Position numbers and translations under genes: made by a program
Shown: piece after piece, positions 50,870 to 60,296 of the stretch
Layout: each line of letters starts with the position of its first letter
Numbering within the stretch: the stretch's first letter is position 1
Assembly (NCBI GenBank): GCA_903895845.1
Contig: CAITVK010000053.1
Coordinates: forward strand, 1 to 64,000
Direction of reading: 5' to 3'
Length of the DNA: 64,000 nt
Source of the DNA: an uncultured Chitinophagaceae bacterium
GTDB taxonomy: Bacteria > Bacteroidota > Bacteroidia > Chitinophagales > Chitinophagaceae
The notes under the pieces: model-generated
What the model saw: the letters and a program-made list of their open reading frames with translations, nothing else
What the model was told of the DNA's origin: nothing
Databases searched by the model: none

Positions 50870-52909
50870 CTATAGATAATGATACCAAGTACGGTTTAAA
50901 TCCCAGCTTTCAAACTCTTTAACAACATCACTTAGGAAGCTAGAGCCCATACTGCCATCAATAATACGATGATCGTAACTTAAGGAAAGATACATCATGT
51001 GTCTGATTCCGATGGTGTCATTGCTTGGGGATTCAATAACAACAGGTCTTTTTTTAATAGTGCCAACAGCCAATATTGCAACTTGTGGTTGATTGATAAT
51101 TGGCGTTCCCATCAATGTGCCAAATGTGCCTACATTGGTGAACGTAAATGTACCACCACTAATATCATCTGGTTTAAGTTGATTGTTTCTTGCATCATTA
51201 GCCAATTTGTTTACAGCTGTACTCAAGCCAACAATATTTAACTGGTCAGCTCCCTTTATTACTGGAACAATCAGATTGCCTGTAGGTAATGCAGTTGCCA
51301 TGCCAATATTCAGATCTTTTTTGATGATTATTTTATCTCCATCAACAGAAGCGTTCAGTAGAGGGTAACGTTTTAATACTTTTACCAGACAGTCGATGAA
51401 CATTGGTGTAAAGGTAATTTTAGTACCTTCTCTTCTTTCAAAATCTTGTTTTACACGATCTCTCCAAAGAACCATATTGGTGACATCGGCTTCTGCGAAA
51501 CTAGTTACATGCGGACTCGTTTGTACACTATCCACCATGTGTTTTGCAATCAGTTTACGCATCCTGTCCATCTCAATAATCTCTACATTGCCTGAAGGGT
51601 GTGCAGAGGTAGGAGAGGTGTACTTGCCAGATCCACCTTCTGCCAATGTAACCAAAGGCACAGTTGGCGCAGTTGGCTGAACCATATAAACTGGCACTTT
51701 TGGTGCATGCTCAACAGGTGAAGCGGTAGGCGCTATAAATGGTGTTTCAACAGTAGGTGCTACTGACACAGGTTCAATTTTAGGTTGTGGAACTTCCACA
51801 ACCGGTTCAGGCACAAACGCTGTTTCAGCAACTGATGGCGTCTCTACTATTGGTTGTGGAACATACACTTGTTCAACAACAGGGGTGGTATACACTGGCT
51901 CAACTATTGGTTGAGATGTTTCATTGACAGGTTGTGGGACCAAAGGCTCAGTTACCTCAAAATAAGGTTGTGGCTCTATTGGCGTTTCAAAATTTTGTTG
52001 CGGAACCTCTACAATAGGTTGTTGAGGTTCTTGCTCGATGAAAGGGGTAGTGGCAGGCTCAATAATTGGCTGAGGAACATAGAACTCTTCAACAGGGTGC
52101 GGATTAATAACAGGCTCTATGATGGGCTCAACTATCGGCTGAGGATAAAATAATGGTTGCTCAACAATTGGTTGAGGCGCTATGTAAACTGGTGCGTCGG
52201 CTGTTTTTTGAAGTACCACTTGTTGCACTGGCGTAGGAATCTCTACAGCAGGTTGTTGATATGCTTGAACTGGAGGTTCTTGGATATAAACAACTTGTGG
52301 TGGTGCTTGATTGGGCGCAAAACCAGAAACTTTTCCTGCTCTTTTATCGGCTATATACTGAATAATGTCTTTTTTAGAAACACGCCCATCTGCACCAGTT
52401 CCAGGTATTCTTTCTAACTCACTCAGGCTAATTCCTTCGCTGTTGGCAATATTTAATACTAATGGGGAAAAGAATCTATTATTACCAGCTGTCATCTTCG
52501 GTATATTTTGTGTGGGTTGAAAAGGTACGCTTTCCTCTACAATTGGTTGAGGGGGGGCGACTGCAATTGGTTCTGGCTCAGGTACAAATATGGGTTTAGG
52601 TGCTTCAACAATTGGCTCGGGGATTACTTCTAAAACTTGTTCTGTTGTATGTGTGGCAACAGTTTGGATATTTGTTTCAATTTTTGCTATTACACTTCCA
52701 ACCGGAACAACATTGTTTACAGGGTACAAAATCTCACTTATTATTCCTTCTACTGGCGACGGAATCTCACTATCAACTTTGTCAGTGGCAATATCAAGCA
52801 CTGTCTCATCTAGCTTTACATGGTCTCCCACTTTCTTGTGCCATTTAAGTATAGTGGCTTCCATTATACTTTCGCCCATTTTGGGCATTATTAAATCAGC
52901 TATTGCCAT
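50870..52909 (-). CDS. 2-oxo acid dehydrogenase E2 (dihydrolipoamide acyltransferase) with very long linker
   Basis: 679 aa. Lipoyl domain at 1-80 with the lipoylated lysine in ATDKVDSEIPSP; subunit-binding domain at about 145-190 (FSPLVLNIANSEGISLSELERIPGTGADGRVSKKDI); catalytic acyltransferase domain in the last 230 residues, with the active-site LSYDHRIIDGSMG. Between the last two lies a linker of roughly 240 residues made of Pro, Val, Ile, Gln, Glu repeats of the PQPIVE type, several times longer than common Ala/Pro linkers. Similarity is to branched-chain or pyruvate E2; no E1 or E3 gene is in the window, so the substrate is open. Confidence 0.93.
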   Translation of the reverse strand: MAIADLIMPKMGESIMEATILKWHKKVGDHVKLDETVLDIATDKVDSEIPSPVEGIISEILYPVNNVVPVGSVIAKIETNIQTVATHTTEQVLEVIPEPIVEAPKPIFVPEPEPIAVAPPQPIVEESVPFQPTQNIPKMTAGNNRFFSPLVLNIANSEGISLSELERIPGTGADGRVSKKDIIQYIADKRAGKVSGFAPNQAPPQVVYIQEPPVQAYQQPAVEIPTPVQQVVLQKTADAPVYIAPQPIVEQPLFYPQPIVEPIIEPVINPHPVEEFYVPQPIIEPATTPFIEQEPQQPIVEVPQQNFETPIEPQPYFEVTEPLVPQPVNETSQPIVEPVYTTPVVEQVYVPQPIVETPSVAETAFVPEPVVEVPQPKIEPVSVAPTVETPFIAPTASPVEHAPKVPVYMVQPTAPTVPLVTLAEGGSGKYTSPTSAHPSGNVEIIEMDRMRKLIAKHMVDSVQTSPHVTSFAEADVTNMVLWRDRVKQDFERREGTKITFTPMFIDCLVKVLKRYPLLNASVDGDKIIIKKDLNIGMATALPTGNLIVPVIKGADQLNIVGLSTAVNKLANDARNNQLKPDDISGGTFTFTNVGTFGTLMGTPIINQPQVAILAVGTIKKRPVVIESPSNDTIGIRHMMYLSLSYDHRIIDGSMGSSFLSDVVKEFESWDLNRTWYHYL

Positions 52910-53077
52910 ACAAACAGTTTATTTTTTTGATCAATTGTGACCCGAATGTCTCAATTATTTTGTTCAATTCCGCAAGCTCTTTACTGTAAAAAAATGCTTT
53001 TTATGAGCATCTTTTTGATTAAACAGTATTTGCCATTGTTCAAAAGTATATTTTTGACAGCGAAAGTTGTTCAATGG

Positions 53078-54328
53078 TTATCCACATATTGTTATTCTAA
53101 GCATATTAAGGGCATTTATTGCAGTTAATTGGATATTTCGCTCCCTTGAATGCCTGAAATCGAAGCGTTTTGTGATAGTTGCCCCCTTTTTTGCAACCGC
53201 AATCCATACCATTCCAACTGGTTTTTCACTGGTTCCACCATCTGGTCCCATAATGCCACTCACGGCAATGCTGTAGTCTGTTTCCATTATCTCGCGCACA
53301 CTCTCTGCCATGATTCTTACGGTTTCTTCACTTACTGCACCTACGGTTTCAAGCGTGTTTTTCGGTACATGCAATACCTTGTTTTTTATGCTGTTATCAT
53401 AGCTTACCACACTGCCTTTAAAATAAGTAGATGCCCCAGGCATAGTTGTTATCAGGTGTGCGATGTATCCTCCAGTGCAACTTTCCGCAGTGGAAACTGT
53501 GGTTTTTGTTTGTTTTAATAACTTAGCTACTACTGCTTCGATAGGCAGGTCTTCGTCTATTACCAAATACTCCCTTACCCTTTCCTTAAATGATGCGAAG
53601 TGCGAGTTTAGTGCTGTAGTTAATTGTTCTTTATCATCACCTGATGCTGTTAACCTGAGGCGTACCATTCCTGAGTTGGGTAAATAGGCTAGCTTGATAA
53701 AAGGTGGAAGTGCTGCTTCTTCATTTTTCACTAAATCCGCCAAAAAGCTTTCGCCAATGCCAGCTGTTAGCAAGGTGCGATGTGCAATATTGGTAGTTTT
53801 GAATTTAGTTGGTAACATCGGCAAGACAACATTGCTCATAATCCATTTCATCTCATGTGGCACGCCAGGAAGTGAAATGAACAATTTGCCATTCTTTTCA
53901 AATAGCATACCTGGTGCGGTGCCTTTATCGTTTCTTAAAACAGTGCAAACGTCGGGAACTTCAGCTTGTTTAATATTCACATCCAACATTGGTCTTTTGA
54001 GGATATTAATAAAAATGTTTTGTACATGGGCCAACGTTTTTTCGTCTGTTATTAGTTTGCCACCAAAGTATTTGCACAATAATGGTTTGGTAATATCATC
54101 TGATGTGGGACCTAGTCCACCTGTAATTAATATGATGGAAGCGTGTTTGCTTTCTTCATCTAGAGCATTCCATATATCGTCCCAAGTATCACCAACAGCA
54201 ATCCTATGTTTTACGGGTATTCCAATTTTATTGAGTTCTTGTGCCATCCATGCGCTATTTGTATCTATAACCTGACCAATCAATAACTCATCCCCGATTG
54301 TGATTATAGAAGCGAAATTTGTATCCAT
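53078..54328 (-). CDS. cinA: CinA-like nicotinamide-nucleotide amidase/ADP-ribose pyrophosphatase protein
   Basis: 416 aa two-domain protein. N-terminal MoCF-like domain with ITIGDELLIGQVIDTNSAWMAQELN and ITGGLGPTSDDITK; C-terminal amidase domain with STAESCTGGYIAHLITTMPGASTYFKGSVVSYDN and VSGIMGPDGGTSEKPVGMVWIA. In characterised members these recycle nicotinamide mononucleotide and damaged pyridine nucleotides. Divergent from the PBP4 gene with 74 bp between the starts. The 168-bp spacer to the E2 gene has no visible terminator. Confidence 0.95.
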   Translation of the reverse strand: MDTNFASIITIGDELLIGQVIDTNSAWMAQELNKIGIPVKHRIAVGDTWDDIWNALDEESKHASIILITGGLGPTSDDITKPLLCKYFGGKLITDEKTLAHVQNIFINILKRPMLDVNIKQAEVPDVCTVLRNDKGTAPGMLFEKNGKLFISLPGVPHEMKWIMSNVVLPMLPTKFKTTNIAHRTLLTAGIGESFLADLVKNEEAALPPFIKLAYLPNSGMVRLRLTASGDDKEQLTTALNSHFASFKERVREYLVIDEDLPIEAVVAKLLKQTKTTVSTAESCTGGYIAHLITTMPGASTYFKGSVVSYDNSIKNKVLHVPKNTLETVGAVSEETVRIMAESVREIMETDYSIAVSGIMGPDGGTSEKPVGMVWIAVAKKGATITKRFDFRHSRERNIQLTAINALNMLRITICG

Positions 54329-54350
54329 GTCTAATTTCTTATTTAAGTTC

Positions 54351-54382
54351 TTTGTTTTAAATAATCTTTATCCTTAATTTTC
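54351..54382 (+). promoter_or_regulatory. Promoter of the PBP4-like gene
   Basis: TTTG at 54351 and TAATTTTC at 54375 (one mismatch to TAnnTTTG) are separated by 20 nt, close to the Bacteroidota -33/-7 arrangement. Predicted leader about 16 nt. Confidence 0.5.
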
Positions 54383-54402
54383 GTGCAAATTACTGTTGTA
54401 TC

Positions 54403-55812
54403 ATGAAACAAGTCAAACTACTTTTTATTCTCTTGGTTACAGGATATTTTTCAGTTGCACAAACTGTTGGTGAGCGACTTAAAACAGCATTGGATAAATG
54501 GCAGTCTGATGCCGATTTAAAACATGCAAGCATTAGCTTGTTTGTGGTTAACAGTAAAACCAATGAGGTTGTATTTGATTATAACAGTCAGTTGGGACTG
54601 GTTCCTGCAAGCTGTCAAAAAGTTATTACTAGTGTTACGGCTTATGAGTTGTTGGGGAAAGATTTTAGATATAAAACTGATTTAGGCTATAATGGCAATA
54701 TAAAGAAAGGTGTGTTAAGTGGTAATCTGATCATCAGAGGTTATGGAGACCCGACACTTGGAAGTTGGCGTTATGCTTCTACCAGAGATACCACAGTTTT
54801 AAATAACTGGATTTCTGCCATTAGAAGTTTCGGTGTCAAAAAGATACAAGGAGATGTTTTTTTAGATGGTAGCAGATTTTCTTTACAGCCAATACCCGGC
54901 GGGTGGTCTTGGGAAGATATAGGTAATTATTATGGAGCGGGTTGCTGGGGTATCAACTGGTATGAAAACCAATATGATTTAACGCTTAAACCTGGTTTAA
55001 ATGAAGGCGATTATACTTCATTAGTAAAAACGTCGCCCGAATTGCTTGTGTCAGGATTGATTAACAACGTTGTTACAGGCAAACCCCATTCAGATGCTGA
55101 TGTCAATATTTATCTATCTCCATATTCGGCAACAGGTATTTTAGAGGGAACAATACCAGCAGGAGATTCAATACGCATTGCTTCTGGGTCAACGTCTGAT
55201 GCTTATTATCAATTGGGTAAAGTGCTAGAAAAAGTTTTTGATACGTCACATATATCCTACACTAGAATAACCAATAGTATTGAGTCTTTTACAAACAGAA
55301 AAACTGCTCCTCAACCAGATTCTATCTTTTATAGTTATTTTTCTCCCACATTGGATAGTATTACTTATTGGTTTTTACATAAGAGTGTAAACTTATATGG
55401 GGAGTCTCTTTTAAAGGAGATGGCCTACATAAAAATGGGGGAGGGAAGTACCGAAAAGGGAATTGGTATTGTAAAACAGTTTTGGGAAGATAAAGGTATA
55501 GAACGTACTGCTTTACGTATAAAAGATGGGAGTGGATTGAGTACTACCAACCGAATTACTACCAATGCGTTAGTAAATGTACTTCAATATGCACGCGACA
55601 AAACTTGGTTCTCCTCGTTTTACAATGCGCTACCGTCATATAATGGTATGAAATTAAAAAGCGGTACCATCAGTGGTATCAAAAGCTTCGCAGGGTATCA
55701 TACAAGCAAAGATGGTGTTGACTATACCCTTGCATTTATTGTAAACGACTTTAGCGGCACTGCATCTGAAATGACTAAAAAGATGTTTTTAGTGTTGGAT
55801 GAGTTGAAATAA
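54403..55812 (+). CDS. dacB: D-alanyl-D-alanine carboxypeptidase/endopeptidase, PBP4 family
   Basis: Signal peptide 1-20 (YFSVAQ). Peptidase S13 motifs: SxxK as PASCQK with Ser70 and Lys73, SxN as SVNLYGESLLKEM, and KTG as LKSGTISG. The long insertion between the first two motifs is the PBP4-specific domain. Acts on peptidoglycan stem peptides in the periplasm. 469 aa, typical. Monocistronic, convergent with the membrane protein at 55888. Confidence 0.94.
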   Translation: MKQVKLLFILLVTGYFSVAQTVGERLKTALDKWQSDADLKHASISLFVVNSKTNEVVFDYNSQLGLVPASCQKVITSVTAYELLGKDFRYKTDLGYNGNIKKGVLSGNLIIRGYGDPTLGSWRYASTRDTTVLNNWISAIRSFGVKKIQGDVFLDGSRFSLQPIPGGWSWEDIGNYYGAGCWGINWYENQYDLTLKPGLNEGDYTSLVKTSPELLVSGLINNVVTGKPHSDADVNIYLSPYSATGILEGTIPAGDSIRIASGSTSDAYYQLGKVLEKVFDTSHISYTRITNSIESFTNRKTAPQPDSIFYSYFSPTLDSITYWFLHKSVNLYGESLLKEMAYIKMGEGSTEKGIGIVKQFWEDKGIERTALRIKDGSGLSTTNRITTNALVNVLQYARDKTWFSSFYNALPSYNGMKLKSGTISGIKSFAGYHTSKDGVDYTLAFIVNDFSGTASEMTKKMFLVLDELK

Positions 55813-55887
55813 AAGGTGTGTTCCTGTAAAAACTATTTTATATGGATTAAAAAGGTTAGATGTTAAGGAGTGGTAGCAGAAACATAT

Positions 55888-56433
55888 CTATAAAAAGTCT
55901 CCTTGGTTTATTTCTTCGTTTTTGCGCTTGCCAAATGCTTCTGCGGAGTCTATGTGCTTTAAGTCTATAATGATGCAGAAAATCTGCCACAAACAAAATA
56001 ATGAGTAAATGAAGAGTGAAAGACTAGTAGCTAATGCAAAGGCTTTAAGTGTAAAGAAACCACAAGGAAAGTTGTAGACAACCAATATATCATATAAGGC
56101 TACTAACACTAAGCTGAGTATTAAGGAGCCAAATACCCTTATGACCTGCCTTTTGGGAGATAAGAGATTTATTTCCCTTTGTAAAGTTGACTTTTGCTTT
56201 CCATGTTTCCTGATTGTTTGAATTAAATGAGAGCTTTTGTCTTTGGTCTGTCCTTTTATTTTATTGTGACCATCCTGCATCATATTGTCAAGATGTCTTA
56301 CCTTATCTACCTTTTTTTTGCGGTGTAGATCTATTCCATCTGCGAATACACCAATCAAAAGCGTAATTGCCGGAGCAACAAAACCTAGTATCCCTATAAC
56401 TACCCTGCTGTATAAATCTATGATGTCTCTCAA
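55888..56433 (-). CDS. Uncharacterised three-helix membrane protein
   Basis: 181 aa. A first membrane helix (VVIGILGFVAPAITLLIGVFADGID), a basic cytoplasmic-type loop of about 60 residues (HRKKKVDKVRHLDNMM; IRKHGKQKSTLQREINLLSPKRQ) and two further helices (VFGSLILSLVLVALYDILVVYNF; ALATSLSLFIYSLFCLWQIFCIII). I do not recognise a family. Alone in its strand, with a 268-bp gap to ndk. Confidence 0.75.
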   Translation of the reverse strand: MRDIIDLYSRVVIGILGFVAPAITLLIGVFADGIDLHRKKKVDKVRHLDNMMQDGHNKIKGQTKDKSSHLIQTIRKHGKQKSTLQREINLLSPKRQVIRVFGSLILSLVLVALYDILVVYNFPCGFFTLKAFALATSLSLFIYSLFCLWQIFCIIIDLKHIDSAEAFGKRKNEEINQGDFL

Positions 56434-56576
56434 AACATTGTGTTTATCGTTTTGTAAATTTATATGCTTTACAGTTAAGAATCAAAATTTGAAAAGTTAG
56501 AGAAGTGTTTAGTTGAAGATTAAGAGGAATATAAAGCAAGAAATCAATATGCAATTGTGTAAAATGGGTAAAAAGT

Positions 56577-56606
56577 AAGGGCCGTGAAGAATCACAGCCC
56601 TTTTTT
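56577..56606. terminator. Hairpin terminator downstream of ndk
   Basis: AAGGGC-C-GTGA and TCAC-A-GCCC form a stem with loop AGAA and a T6 run on the plus side; on the ndk (minus) side a T5 run follows two bases later. Lies about 95 bp beyond the ndk stop. Confidence 0.65.
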
Positions 56607-56701
56607 CAACCCTAAACCCTTAAAAAACAGTGTAAAAGTAATAGGTTTTATTTACACTTATTAAAAAAAGATTAAAAAATGCTTGATTTTATCAGCAAAT
56701 C

Positions 56702-57118
56702 CTAAAATCTTTCCAACTTCGAAAAAAAGAAATCTCCTTCTATAGTGGCATTCTCATCACTATCACTGCCATGAACTGCATTTTCACCAATTGAAGCTGC
56801 AAATTTTTTACGAATCGTTCCTTCCGCAGCATTGGCAGGATTTGTAGCACCAATCAATGTCCTAAAATCTTCTACTGCATTTTCTTTCTCCAAGATAGCG
56901 GCTACTATTGGTCCACTACTCATAAATTCTACTAACTCTCCAAAGAAACCACGCTCTCTATGGACATCATAAAACAGACCTGCTTGTACAGTAGTTAGCT
57001 TGGTCCACTTTAATGCCTTAATACTAAATCCCGCTTTGATAATCTGGTCTAGAATTGCACCTGTGTAGCCCTTGCTAGTTGCATCTGGCTTAATCATCGT
57101 GAATGTTCTGTTGCTCAT
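56702..57118 (-). CDS. ndk: Nucleoside-diphosphate kinase
   Basis: 138 aa. FTMIKPDA opens the fold and the phospho-histidine motif [12 protein letters not shown] carries His116; KEN and [17 protein letters not shown] are the conserved middle. Equilibrates NDPs and NTPs. A -7-like box, TACTTTCG at 57141-57148, gives a leader of about 20 nt. Probably separate from the upstream periplasmic-binding gene 58 bp away. Confidence 0.97.
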   Translation of the reverse strand: MSNRTFTMIKPDATSKGYTGAILDQIIKAGFSIKALKWTKLTTVQAGLFYDVHRERGFFGELVEFMSSGPIVAAILEKENAVEDFRTLIGATNPANAAEGTIRKKFAASIGENAVHGSDSDENATIEGDFFFSKLERF

Positions 57119-57176
57119 AAATACTTATTTTTAATGGCTGCGAAAGTAAAGGAAATGTTCGGCTTGAAACCTAACA

Positions 57177-58343
57177 TTACTTAGTTATCCCGTTAATCTT
57201 TTTTATGAAATAGATCTTCTTATTTTCCAGATATTGTATCGATTGGTCGTTGATGTTTTTTATGGGTTCGATATTGAAATCGTTAAAAAGCTTAAATTCT
57301 TTATCTGAAAGATGATTGATGAGGTCTTTTGGATGTTTGATAAGGAGACTAGTAAAATGATACATGCTCTCATAGCCCTTAAAAAACATGTCGCTCGGTC
57401 TACCGTTTAATTGACTCTTATAATTAAATGCAAGTGTAGCTGCGGTAGATTGAGTCCTTACAAAGTTGTAAGGAGTGCTAAATATGATGTTAACACCGTT
57501 ACAGTCACTGCCGTCAAGGTCTTTAAGGCCGTCCCAAGTAGGCATTCCCATCACAGTACAGTTATAGCTTCCATTGGCAGCAAGCGTCTTAACTAATTTT
57601 ACTCCAAATGCTTCATTCAAACTACCACAGATTATGGTGTTGTCTGAGGTGCTATCTAAATTTGAAAGTAAAGATTGGGAAGTGAATGGATCAGCCAAAT
57701 CGAGCGTCTGATATACAAAAGGGGGGGCTGCGGAGGCTTTTCCAGCTTCCCTAAAATAATATTGCACTAAATCTTCGAGTTGTCCATTTCTTTTGACATA
57801 GAGGATATGGGTTGATGAATAGTTCTTTTGTATGTATTTATAAATTTGATCTACATGTGTTTTTAAGGAAGAGTTAATCATTACAAAATAAGGATTATTC
57901 GTAACGCCTCCGTCATTAGGGTAAGTAGCGGATATTAATGGGATATTTCTGTGTTGTGCTATTTCGGCCAGTGGTACAATGTCCTGCCGATTGTTGAATG
58001 CTGCAATTATCATATTTACTCCTGCAAACTCTGGCTTTCTGATTATAGTATAGATACTTTCGCTGCCTTTACTATCATAAAATAGAACATCTAAGTTTTT
58101 ATCTTCTGATTGCAAGCTATCTACTGCCATCATAACTCCATTGTAAAAGTCTAGGCCAGCAAGCATATTCTTTGGTAAGTTATTTAATCCTAGCTTATAG
58201 TCATCACCTTTAAATGCACTGTCTAAATAGATTGGTGCGAATACTGCCACTTTCAAACGCTGCTGAGCAGTTGCGATAAATGAAACTGTTAACAGAACTA
58301 AGCAAAGTATTTGGGCAAGTACAAATCGTTTTTTGGAACACAT
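57177..58343 (-). CDS. Periplasmic-binding-fold (type 1) lipoprotein-like or secreted protein
   Basis: 388 aa. Signal peptide 1-26 (LLTVSFIATAQ). The rest follows a LivJ/amino-acid-receptor type 1 binding fold: LKVAVFAPIYLDSAFKG, LDFYNGVMMAVDSLQ, VNMIIAAFNNRQDIVPLAEIAQHRNIPLISATYPND, and SDMFFKGYESMYHFTSLLIKH. No permease or ATPase genes are near, so a stand-alone sensor or a LysM-family relative (such domains are found in LysM proteins of Bacteroidota) is likelier than an ABC transporter. The ligand is unknown. Confidence 0.82.
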   Translation of the reverse strand: MCSKKRFVLAQILCLVLLTVSFIATAQQRLKVAVFAPIYLDSAFKGDDYKLGLNNLPKNMLAGLDFYNGVMMAVDSLQSEDKNLDVLFYDSKGSESIYTIIRKPEFAGVNMIIAAFNNRQDIVPLAEIAQHRNIPLISATYPNDGGVTNNPYFVMINSSLKTHVDQIYKYIQKNYSSTHILYVKRNGQLEDLVQYYFREAGKASAAPPFVYQTLDLADPFTSQSLLSNLDSTSDNTIICGSLNEAFGVKLVKTLAANGSYNCTVMGMPTWDGLKDLDGSDCNGVNIIFSTPYNFVRTQSTAATLAFNYKSQLNGRPSDMFFKGYESMYHFTSLLIKHPKDLINHLSDKEFKLFNDFNIEPIKNINDQSIQYLENKKIYFIKKINGITK

Positions 58344-58356
58344 AATTCTATTTTTA

Positions 58357-58422
58357 GTGATTAACGTTTAGTGTTTAGTGATTAGTACAATAACTAAGCG
58401 TTAATTACTAAACACTAATCAC
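58357..58422. terminator. Inverted repeat of 7-bp reiterations downstream of guaA
   Basis: GTGATTAACGTTTAGT (58357-58372) and ACTAAACACTAATCAC (58407-58422) pair over 14 of 16 positions; further 7-bp units (GTGTTTA, GTGATTA) lie between. It separates guaA (end) from the next gene on the same strand, so it may terminate guaA. Confidence 0.5.
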
Positions 58423-58431
58423 CAAAGGAGG

Positions 58432-59967
58432 TTATTCCCATTCTATTGTTGCAGGAGGCTTGCTACTTATATCATATACAACTCTATTGATACCCCTTAC
58501 CTGATTGATGATGTCATTGGAAATGTTTGCCAAAAATTCATAAGGCAGATGTGCCCAGTCAGCTGTCATTCCATCAACACTTGTAACCGCTCTAAGTGCA
58601 ACCGTGAATTCATAAGTTCTTTCATCGCCCATTACCCCAACACTTTTTACGGGTAGTAAAATAGTGCCAGCTTGCCAGACCTTGTCGTATAAACCAGTTT
58701 CTTTGAGTGATTTGGTGTATAGATAGTCTGCATCCTGCAAAAGTTTTACTTTCTCCGCTGTTACTTCTCCCAATATTCTAATTGCTAAACCTGGACCTGG
58801 AAATGGATGACGGTACAACAGATCATAAGGTATTCCTAAGGCCAGACCAACTTTGCGTACCTCATCTTTAAAAAGATAACGCAATGGTTCTACCAATCCA
58901 AGCTTCATCGTTTCGGGAAGTCCGCCCACATTATGATGTGATTTTATAGTGGCAGAAGGGCCGTGCACACTCACACTTTCTATTACATCGGGGTAAATTG
59001 TCCCTTGACCTAAGAAGCTTGCATCTTTTATTTTGGAAGCTTCTTGCTGAAAAACATCTATAAATAAACCGCCTATTACTTTACGCTTTTCTTCGGGATC
59101 TGTTTTGCCAGCCAATCCATCATAAAACAATTGCTTGGCATCTATGCCCGTTACGTTCAAATCAAGTTGTTTGTAAATGTCTAATACTTGCTCAAACTCG
59201 TGTTTTCTCAAAACACCATTATCAACAAATATTCCATATAGATTTTTGCCTACAGCGCGGCTTATCAAAGTGGCAGCAACGGTGCTGTCAACGCCACCAC
59301 TCAACGCCATAATTACTTTTGCATCGCCCAATTGCTCTTTCAGTTTAGCAACTGTCTCGTCTATAAAAGAAGCAGGTGTGAACTCTTGTTTACAGCCACA
59401 AACGTGAACTAAAAAGTTGCTGATTATTTTTTTTCCTTCAGTAGAATGGTGTACCTCAGCATGAAACTGTATGCCATAGAGTGGAAATCCACTTCCGGAA
59501 GTTCTTTTGAAAGCGGCCACCGGAATACTTTCTGTTTTGGCTAATACCTCAAAACCAGTTGGCAATGCGGCGATGGTATCACTATGACTCATCCATACCT
59601 GAGAGTTATCGGAGATGCCTTTTAGCAATACATCATCTTTTAAAATACTCAATATGGCTCGTCCGTATTCTCTTTTATTACTTTTATCTACCCTTCCTCC
59701 CAAAACTTTTGCGGTCATTTGGGCACCGTAACAAACGCCAAGAACGGGTACTTTATCTGCAAAAGCTTCAACATCTACCAATGGCGGTTCATTGTCATTT
59801 ACGCTGAATGGTGAACCACTCAATATGATTCCCTTCAAAGTTGTGTCTATTGCGAAAGGTTTGTTGTAGGGAATTATTTCACAATAAACATTTGCTTCCC
59901 GCACGCTACGCGCGATTAGTTGTGTAAACTGGCTACCAAAATCGAGTATCAAAATCTTTTCCGTCAT
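58432..59967 (-). CDS. guaA: GMP synthase (glutamine-hydrolysing)
   Basis: 511 aa. Glutaminase domain with nucleophile Cys79 in LGVCYGAQ and the His-Glu end [13 protein letters not shown]-pyrophosphatase motif [16 protein letters not shown]-terminal dimerisation ending [20 protein letters not shown]. Converts XMP to GMP. Start ATG at 59967 is only 4 nt from a -7-like box. Confidence 0.98.
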   Translation of the reverse strand: MTEKILILDFGSQFTQLIARSVREANVYCEIIPYNKPFAIDTTLKGIILSGSPFSVNDNEPPLVDVEAFADKVPVLGVCYGAQMTAKVLGGRVDKSNKREYGRAILSILKDDVLLKGISDNSQVWMSHSDTIAALPTGFEVLAKTESIPVAAFKRTSGSGFPLYGIQFHAEVHHSTEGKKIISNFLVHVCGCKQEFTPASFIDETVAKLKEQLGDAKVIMALSGGVDSTVAATLISRAVGKNLYGIFVDNGVLRKHEFEQVLDIYKQLDLNVTGIDAKQLFYDGLAGKTDPEEKRKVIGGLFIDVFQQEASKIKDASFLGQGTIYPDVIESVSVHGPSATIKSHHNVGGLPETMKLGLVEPLRYLFKDEVRKVGLALGIPYDLLYRHPFPGPGLAIRILGEVTAEKVKLLQDADYLYTKSLKETGLYDKVWQAGTILLPVKSVGVMGDERTYEFTVALRAVTSVDGMTADWAHLPYEFLANISNDIINQVRGINRVVYDISSKPPATIEWE

Positions 59968-59971
59968 GCGG

Positions 59972-59979
59972 CGAAGGTA
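59972..59979 (-). promoter_or_regulatory. -7-like box 4 nt before guaA
   Basis: TACCTTCG (one change from TAnnTTTG), then CCGC and ATG; the PhnA-like gene has TACATTTG, CCGC, ATG. No room for a purine riboswitch if transcription starts here. Confidence 0.4.
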
Positions 59980-60111
59980 AATGAAGTAAGGGGATGTAAT
60001 GAATATCTGGTTTAATTGGTGGATAAACTACTGCATTGGGTGTGTATTGAAGAGACAATTGGGGATAGATTACAACTTGGATATAGGGTTTTCTGTGATG
60101 CTATTTAATAC

Positions 60112-60270
60112 CAATGTCGTTTAGTTAAGGATGCTTTTCAATAATACGCCATTAAATACCGGGTGTCAGCCTGAGCTTGTCGAAGGCATATAAAGAATGA
60201 ATGAACCTTTATTAAATTCGGTTTCGACAAGCTCAACCTGACAGTCGTTCCCTTAACTAAACGACATTGA
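60112..60270. mobile_element. MITE-like element, 18-bp inverted ends around a REP-like palindrome
   Basis: CAATGTCGTTTAGTTAAG at 60112-60129 and its exact complement at 60252-60269 are the ends. Inside are 21-bp arms (60164-60184 and 60223-60243, two mismatches) containing GAGCTTGTCGAA, a core I recall from REP-type palindromes in many bacteria. ATTTAATAC flanks both sides (60103-60111 and 60271-60279), which fits a 9-bp target duplication. No ORF inside, so it needs a transposase elsewhere. Confidence 0.8.
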
Positions 60271-60296
60271 ATTTAATACTCTCTTTTGGATAAAAT

